The notes under the pieces: model-generated
Seen by the model: only the letters and a program-made list of their open reading frames with translations
The model's database searches: none
What the model was told of the DNA's origin: nothing
Shown: piece by piece, positions 14,533 through 17,959 of the stretch
Numbering within the stretch: position 1 is the stretch's first letter
Layout: every line of letters begins with the position of its first letter
Source of the DNA: CAYNFH01 sp964396385
GTDB taxonomy: Bacteria > Armatimonadota > Chthonomonadetes > Chthonomonadales > CAJBBX01
Length of the DNA stretch: 17,959 nucleotides
Assembly (NCBI GenBank): GCA_964396385.1
Contig: CAYNFH010000139.1
Location: forward strand, 1 to 17,959
Direction: 5' to 3'
Position numbers and translations under genes: made by a program

Positions 14533-15066
14533 TTATTGGTAGCTGAGCCGCTTCTGTCGGATCTCCACGGAGCTGAACACCTGCCGTGAATAACCGCTCA
14601 TGTTGACGGTGGCTGCAATGTCCACTGCGCCGACCACCGTCACGTCGCTCGGCGCAGTGGAGGAAGTCCACGAAGACGTGGACGAGTTCCAGGACCAGTA
14701 AGTCAGTTTCAGCGCCGTCACGTCCTGCACAACGATGTTGCCGCCCGTGGGCGACGCATTGGTCGTGGAGCGGAGCGTGCTGTCGCTCGTGTTCAGCCAG
14801 TACCGGATGCTGTTGCCGCTGTTATCCGTGAACGTTACGTCGGTAGCTGATGCCGCGGTAACCGCGGCGGCCCCGCGGAGATGATCCGCGAAGAAGTCGA
14901 TAGACTGGCGAGCGCCCAGGTTGGCGTTGTTCTGGTTCATCAGCTCCCATTGGGAGTCGTAGCTGCTCCGCACAAGTGTGTAGAGCCCCGCGCCCAGCGT
15001 CACCGAGATGAGCATGGCAACCAGCATCTCGATGATGGTGAAGCCGGACCTAGTTCGCGCTTTCAT
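14533..15066 (-). CDS. PilW/GspJ-like type IV minor pseudopilin
   Basis: A 177-residue prepilin-like protein. After the basic leader MKARTRSG, prepilin peptidase should cut between Gly8 and Phe9; the following FTIIEMLVAMLISVTLGAGL is a type III signal helix with Glu at +5 (Glu13). The C-terminal globular part is Ser/Thr-rich and beta-strand rich (DVTFTDNSGNSIRYWLN). The 'RQSIDFFADHLRGA' helix and overall layout fit the PilW/GspJ group, which help prime or tip the fibre. The ATG at 15066 overlaps the TGA stop of the pilV-like gene (ATGA), implying translational coupling. Only two such coupled overlaps link the three pilin-like genes. Pseudopilin class is certain; the PilW assignment is by order and length. 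Confidence 0.8.
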   Translation of the reverse strand: MKARTRSGFTIIEMLVAMLISVTLGAGLYTLVRSSYDSQWELMNQNNANLGARQSIDFFADHLRGAAAVTAASATDVTFTDNSGNSIRYWLNTSDSTLRSTTNASPTGGNIVVQDVTALKLTYWSWNSSTSSWTSSTAPSDVTVVGAVDIAATVNMSGYSRQVFSSVEIRQKRLSYQ

Positions 15067-15524
15067 ATTCCGGCCCTCACCAGGTAGTTCTTGGACTCGT
15101 ACAGCATCGTGCTATTGGACAGATCCGTGACCGTGACGTCGACCGTACGGTACGCGTACGGGTCCGGCACCGCGCCGGACACGCCGGCAGTGCCGCTGCT
15201 CACCGCGCTGCTCACAACGGTGGTATTCACTTTGTACGCCGCTCCTGTGGAGCTGGTGAGCTGGTTCTCGCTCGCGTCGTAGTACACGTCGCTGCTTCCC
15301 TCTATGGAGGATGAGTTGAAGCCGGACATCTTAACCCGTTCCATGGCGAAGCGGCCCAGGTTGTAGGCTATGGCGGACTTGTCCGTGCTGGTGGTCACCC
15401 CGAAGGAGAACGCCCACACATTCACCAGCGCCATCATGCCAATCGCCAGCAGCAGTCCTGCGATCAACACTTCGGGTAGGGTGGTACCCTGTTGAGATTG
15501 TCGGGATTTGCCTGGTAGTTTCAT
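15063..15524 (-). CDS. PilV/GspI-like type IV minor pseudopilin
   Basis: A 153-residue prepilin-like protein. The leader MKLPGKSRQSQQG ends at Gly13, followed by TTLPEVLIAGLLLAIGMMAL with Glu18 at +5, the PilV-type variant (TLxEVL) of the cleavage site. The mature body is small and beta-rich, with many Ser/Thr residues. The start is ATG 15524, whose A overlaps the TAA stop of the pilX-like gene (TAATG); a longer frame reaching 15647 reads out of phase through the previous gene. It lies between pilX-like and pilW-like genes, the usual place for PilV in minor pilin operons. It would be inserted in the inner membrane and processed by a PilD peptidase that is not in this window. Confidence 0.8.
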   Translation of the reverse strand: MKLPGKSRQSQQGTTLPEVLIAGLLLAIGMMALVNVWAFSFGVTTSTDKSAIAYNLGRFAMERVKMSGFNSSSIEGSSDVYYDASENQLTSSTGAAYKVNTTVVSSAVSSGTAGVSGAVPDPYAYRTVDVTVTDLSNSTMLYESKNYLVRAGI

Positions 15525-16744
15525 TAGGGCAGCCCTCCTATCTCCTGCCAAGAATTGCTGTAGCCGTAGTAGTCGAAGTTCGTCGGCTGGATATAGTTGT
15601 ACATATAGTCGATGGCTATGTTGCCGTTGAGCGTCGCCTGGTCGCACACCACCTGGCCCTTAACTACGGGGTTGCCGCTGACCGTCACGGTACCGAAGAG
15701 GCTCCCGTTTGGGTCCTTGTTGTAGCAGTAGACCAGGCCGTCAATCTCCCCATTACCCGCCAGCGTGATCCCGGACTCCAGCGCGCAGTAGATGTTGCAC
15801 CTGTTTGCCGGGTTGGTGGTCACGGGCACGGCGGCGGAGCCGCCCTGGAACGTACACGTGCCGTTTCCGCCGCTGGGTCCAATCCACAGATTCACCGGCC
15901 CGTTGGTGTTGTCGAACGAGATGACCTGCTGCCCGCTGAGGCTGATACTGGTCACGTAGTAGTTGCCTGGGCCGACCAGCGTCACGCTACTTGAGATGGA
16001 GCTTCCGGATATGGGCGGGTTCGCCTTGGCGTTGTCGTTGTGGGTGGAGAGATAGGACAGCCCGCCGGGCGATGTTGCGCCGCTGTTCGGGAAGAGCTGG
16101 AGGGCGATCTGGTCCACCGTCGGGTACTGCACCTGCTTGGGGCCGTAGGCGACAGTATAAGGCCCAGGCGCAACGCCCCCATACCAGCCGGCGCTCGGCC
16201 CCCCGAAGTAGACCGTGCCGTTGATGGTAGGGGTGCCGCTAAACTTGAACTGCCCGTTGGTGCCGATGTCGCCGTTGACCAGCGGCGCGGATCCGTTGAT
16301 GACGGTGACGCCGTTCTCGGTATACAGCGCGAACTTGCCGCTGAAGGGATATCCCTTGGCGGATACCTCGACGGTCCGTTGCACGCCGTTCACCAGGCCC
16401 GTGGACCAGACGTACATGCCCTGCGTGCCCGGGTTCCACGGAGTTGTGCCCGCGGCGTCTTGGGTGCACCAGACGGTAGCCTTGCCGGAGCCTACGCTGT
16501 AGGTGCCCTGGGTGAGGTCTGCGTTGCTCGGGTTCTGCGTGATCTTCCGCAGCTCGTAGTTGACTCCCGCCTCCGCCGTGTCCACGGCTGAGGCGTAGTT
16601 CGAGTCCATCATCTCGCGCTGCTTGTGGGAGACCGTGTAGGTTCCCACGCCCATCAGCAACATGGAGATGACGAGCAGAAAGAACAGGGTTGAAATAATG
16701 GCCGCTCCGCGGCGGCGTCCGGTATGGATCCTCATGCGCTTCAT
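15524..16744 (-). CDS. PilX-like pilus assembly protein with long beta-rich C-terminal region
   Basis: About 406 residues. The N-terminus (MKRMRIHTGRRRGAAIISTL, membrane helix about 13-36, then YASAVDTAEAGVNYELRKI) is PilX_N-like: a hydrophobic helix and an AEAG-containing amphipathic stretch typical of PilX proteins, without the usual prepilin Glu5. The long remainder has Asn-Gly turns spaced through hydrophobic strands (VINGSAPLVNGDIGTNGQFK, PTINGTVYFGG, AGNGEIDGLVYCY, VKGQVVCDQATLNGNIAID), suggesting a beta-helical domain displayed outside the cell. ATG 16744 is chosen because GGGAGGAA lies about 8 bases upstream; ATG 16735 is an alternative. It is the first gene of the cluster, 265 bases downstream of the hydrolase gene. 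Its function may be adhesion or fibre tip formation; this is inference. Confidence 0.75.
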   Translation of the reverse strand: MKRMRIHTGRRRGAAIISTLFFLLVISMLLMGVGTYTVSHKQREMMDSNYASAVDTAEAGVNYELRKITQNPSNADLTQGTYSVGSGKATVWCTQDAAGTTPWNPGTQGMYVWSTGLVNGVQRTVEVSAKGYPFSGKFALYTENGVTVINGSAPLVNGDIGTNGQFKFSGTPTINGTVYFGGPSAGWYGGVAPGPYTVAYGPKQVQYPTVDQIALQLFPNSGATSPGGLSYLSTHNDNAKANPPISGSSISSSVTLVGPGNYYVTSISLSGQQVISFDNTNGPVNLWIGPSGGNGTCTFQGGSAAVPVTTNPANRCNIYCALESGITLAGNGEIDGLVYCYNKDPNGSLFGTVTVSGNPVVKGQVVCDQATLNGNIAIDYMYNYIQPTNFDYYGYSNSWQEIGGLP

Positions 16745-16855
16745 TTGGTCGTTCCTCCCATACTCCGCGGGGGCATCGTGTCCCCCGCCCAACCCAACGC
16801 ACGGTTGAGTCGTTATGGGGCTTCTTCCACATCCGGCGGCGCGCGTGCCAATAGA

Positions 16856-16896
16856 TTTGCGAGACCCCGCATTCTTGCCGGGAATAACCTCGCAAA
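16856..16896 (-). promoter_or_regulatory. Inverted repeat in the leader of the pilus cluster
   Basis: TTTGCGAG (16856-16863) pairs perfectly with CTCGCAAA (16889-16896). Inside, CCCG (16866-16869) pairs with CGGG (16879-16882). The two-stem structure lies 112 bases upstream of the pilX-like start and could be a leader RNA element, an operator, or a weak terminator for the hydrolase gene. It does not match the c-di-GMP riboswitch consensus as I know it. Confidence 0.4.
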
Positions 16897-16900
16897 GAGG

Positions 16901-16929
16901 AGGGGTGAGAGGTGAGAGGTGAGAGGTGA
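16901..16929 (+). repeat. GAGGTGA heptamer array (second copy)
   Basis: Three perfect GAGGTGA copies (16909-16929) follow one imperfect copy (AGGGGTGA, 16901-16908). It is the same unit and orientation as 3819-3846, and in both places GTTCAGG octamers come shortly after. It lies between the pilus leader hairpin and repeat copy B. Confidence 0.8.
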
Positions 16930-16939
16930 GAAGGCCGAA

Positions 16940-17004
16940 TCAGGTGTTCAGGTGTTGCCCCCCGCCCCATCTTTGGGGGAGGAGGGTGTTCGGGTGTTCA
17001 GGTG
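16940..17004 (+). repeat. Octamer array plus G/C-rich hairpin element (copy B)
   Basis: Units of GTGTTCAG flank a G/C-rich core (16951-16991) with a small hairpin CCCCA (16965-16969) / TGGGG (16974-16978), loop TCTT. The core is closely similar to the reverse complement of 9395-9435. It ends 6 bases from the stop codon of the hydrolase gene, in the same orientation relative to that gene as copy A has to the aldo/keto reductase gene. Confidence 0.78.
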
Positions 17005-17009
17005 AGGGG

Positions 17010-17849
17010 TCAGGCGGTGGGGCCGAGGCCGAACAGGACGCGCCGGCCGGCGGGGCCGAGCCAATGAGGTACGGAGGGGTACTTGGCGTTGAGGTACGCG
17101 ACGAACTTGCCGGGGTCTTCCTGATTGCCCACGAACATGTCGTAGTGGCTCGGCACGGCGAGTCCCGTGTTCAGCTCTCCCGCAAGCTCCACCGCCTCCT
17201 GGAAAGTGAGATTGCCGATGCAGTTGCGCAGGTAGCGCTCGGCGTCTCGGCCGTTGATGGGCAGGAACATGGCGTCAAGCCGCGGCCATTGGCGCAGCGT
17301 CGATATCATGCCCTCGTATGGGATGGTGTCTCCGGAGTGGTAGAAGGTGACCCCGCCCGCCTCCACCACGTAGCCCAGGTACGGAAAGCCCAGCACCGGG
17401 TGCTCATCGAAGAACTCGTGCTTCGCCTTAACGGCGGTGACCTTCACGTTCCCTACGGTCACGCATTCTCCGGCCGTCACCGGATGAAGACGGTCCTCCG
17501 GTACGCCGGCCTGTCGCGTCATTCGTTCCGCGGCCGTACGCGGACCGATGACCCGGGCCCGCGGCGAAAGCCGAGCCATGTGGCGGAGCGACTCCGTGCA
17601 GAGGTGGTCTCCGTGGTCGTGTGTCACCAGCGCGAGGTCCGCGTTGGTCAGCTCCTGGTAGTCCAGAAGAGGGGGCGTCTGGCGTTGGATCCAGGGGGCA
17701 AAGAAGGGGTCGATGTAGATAATGCTTCCGGCCGCCTTTACGATGAAGCTGTGCTGTCCCAGCCACCAGAACGCCGCCTGCCCCGTTCCCGGCGCGGCGG
17801 AGGCAATATCGTCCAGGAGCTGCTGGTGACTCTGCTCAACTTGCGCCAT
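17010..17849 (-). CDS. UlaG-like metallo-beta-lactamase-fold hydrolase
   Basis: A 279-residue cytoplasmic metal-dependent hydrolase. The metal-binding signature THDHGDH (76-82) gives ligands His77, His79, Asp81 and His82. Asp174 in HSGDT, His144 in KAKHEF and the C-terminal PSHYDMF (His235) complete the site of the UlaG/MBL-fold group. The N-terminal WLGQHSFIVKAAGSIIYIDP is the typical opening of this group, where Asp48 begins the loop next to the metals. UlaG itself is L-ascorbate-6-phosphate lactonase, but most relatives have unknown substrates, so that function should not be assumed. GGTGG lies 8 bases before ATG 17849. Downstream lie repeat copy B and the pilus cluster on the same strand, 265 bases away. 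The 17850-17959 region upstream shows no gene; a TTGTCC...TAATCT promoter-like pair has too short a spacing. Confidence 0.88.
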   Translation of the reverse strand: MAQVEQSHQQLLDDIASAAPGTGQAAFWWLGQHSFIVKAAGSIIYIDPFFAPWIQRQTPPLLDYQELTNADLALVTHDHGDHLCTESLRHMARLSPRARVIGPRTAAERMTRQAGVPEDRLHPVTAGECVTVGNVKVTAVKAKHEFFDEHPVLGFPYLGYVVEAGGVTFYHSGDTIPYEGMISTLRQWPRLDAMFLPINGRDAERYLRNCIGNLTFQEAVELAGELNTGLAVPSHYDMFVGNQEDPGKFVAYLNAKYPSVPHWLGPAGRRVLFGLGPTA

Positions 17850-17959
17850 GGCTCAATCCACCTGCAAACGAACGGAGCCCGAGTGGCAAGAACGGGAGGG
17901 CGAAGCTCCTGAGTCTGTTTCAGATTAGTAGCTACTATTGCAGGACAAGGCGCAGGTTT

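Noticed and set aside
15525..15647. N-terminal extension of the pilV-like gene to 15647
   Set aside because: The extension overlaps the pilX-like gene out of phase; the MKLPGK start gives a proper prepilin leader and a TAATG coupled start.
16745..17009. c-di-GMP (GEMM-type) riboswitch upstream of the pilus cluster
   Set aside because: A CGCAAA string and stems exist, but the conserved GEMM core order and tetraloop receptor could not be found on the coding strand.
17010..17849. Naming the hydrolase ulaG (ascorbate-6-phosphate lactonase)
   Set aside because: Only the fold and metal ligands are visible; no ascorbate-use genes are nearby, so the specific name is not supported.

Overview
This is a high-GC stretch of a bacterial chromosome. 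It was assembled as a draft or metagenome scaffold, since a run of exactly 10 N sits inside one gene at 5954-5963. A secretin, PilM/N/O-type assembly proteins and minor pseudopilins show that the cell has an outer membrane (diderm). The phylum cannot be fixed from the sequence. The cyclase-ATPase-TPR protein, the Gfo/Idh/MocA oxidoreductase, the fused PilM-PilN and the short intergenic tandem repeats would fit Armatimonadota or a similar deep-branching group, but that is inference. No rRNA, tRNA, CRISPR array, transposase or phage gene was seen.

Layout. 23-2263 (minus): an EAL-domain c-di-GMP phosphodiesterase (GTG start) followed by a SAM-dependent O-methyltransferase. 2479-2736 (plus): a 71-residue orphan protein behind a perfect TATAAT box; its stop codon interlocks with that of the convergent threonine aldolase (2733-3761, minus). 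3819-3873: short tandem repeats between the divergent aldolase and oxidoreductase genes. 3896-9363 (plus): a Gfo/Idh/MocA oxidoreductase, a class III cyclase + ATPase + TPR protein interrupted by the N gap, an exported protein of unknown function, a hairpin, then an aldo/keto reductase. 9363-9480: octamer repeats, a G/C-rich element and a strong bidirectional hairpin terminator. 9498-16744 (minus): a type IV pilus / type II secretion-like cluster reading pilX-like, pilV-like, pilW-like, pilM-pilN fusion, pilO-like, secretin, PilP/GspC-like. 16856-17004: a structured leader plus a second copy of the repeat element. 17010-17849 (minus): an UlaG-like metallo-beta-lactamase-fold hydrolase.

How it works together. 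The minus-strand cluster appears to encode one envelope-spanning machine. The PilM-PilN fusion and PilO would form the inner-membrane alignment platform, the PilP-like protein would reach across the periplasm, the secretin is the outer-membrane pore, and the three upstream genes encode minor pseudopilins that start or tip the fibre. Motor ATPases (PilB/PilT), platform protein PilC, prepilin peptidase PilD and a major pilin are not in the window. Two genes fit nucleotide signalling (the EAL phosphodiesterase and the cyclase-ATPase), but nothing here ties them directly to the pilus. The most unusual items are the single-chain PilM-PilN, a composite dispersed repeat placed just after two stop codons in the same orientation, an apparent insertion plus assembly gap inside the ATPase domain, and a fall in GC content within and after that same gene.
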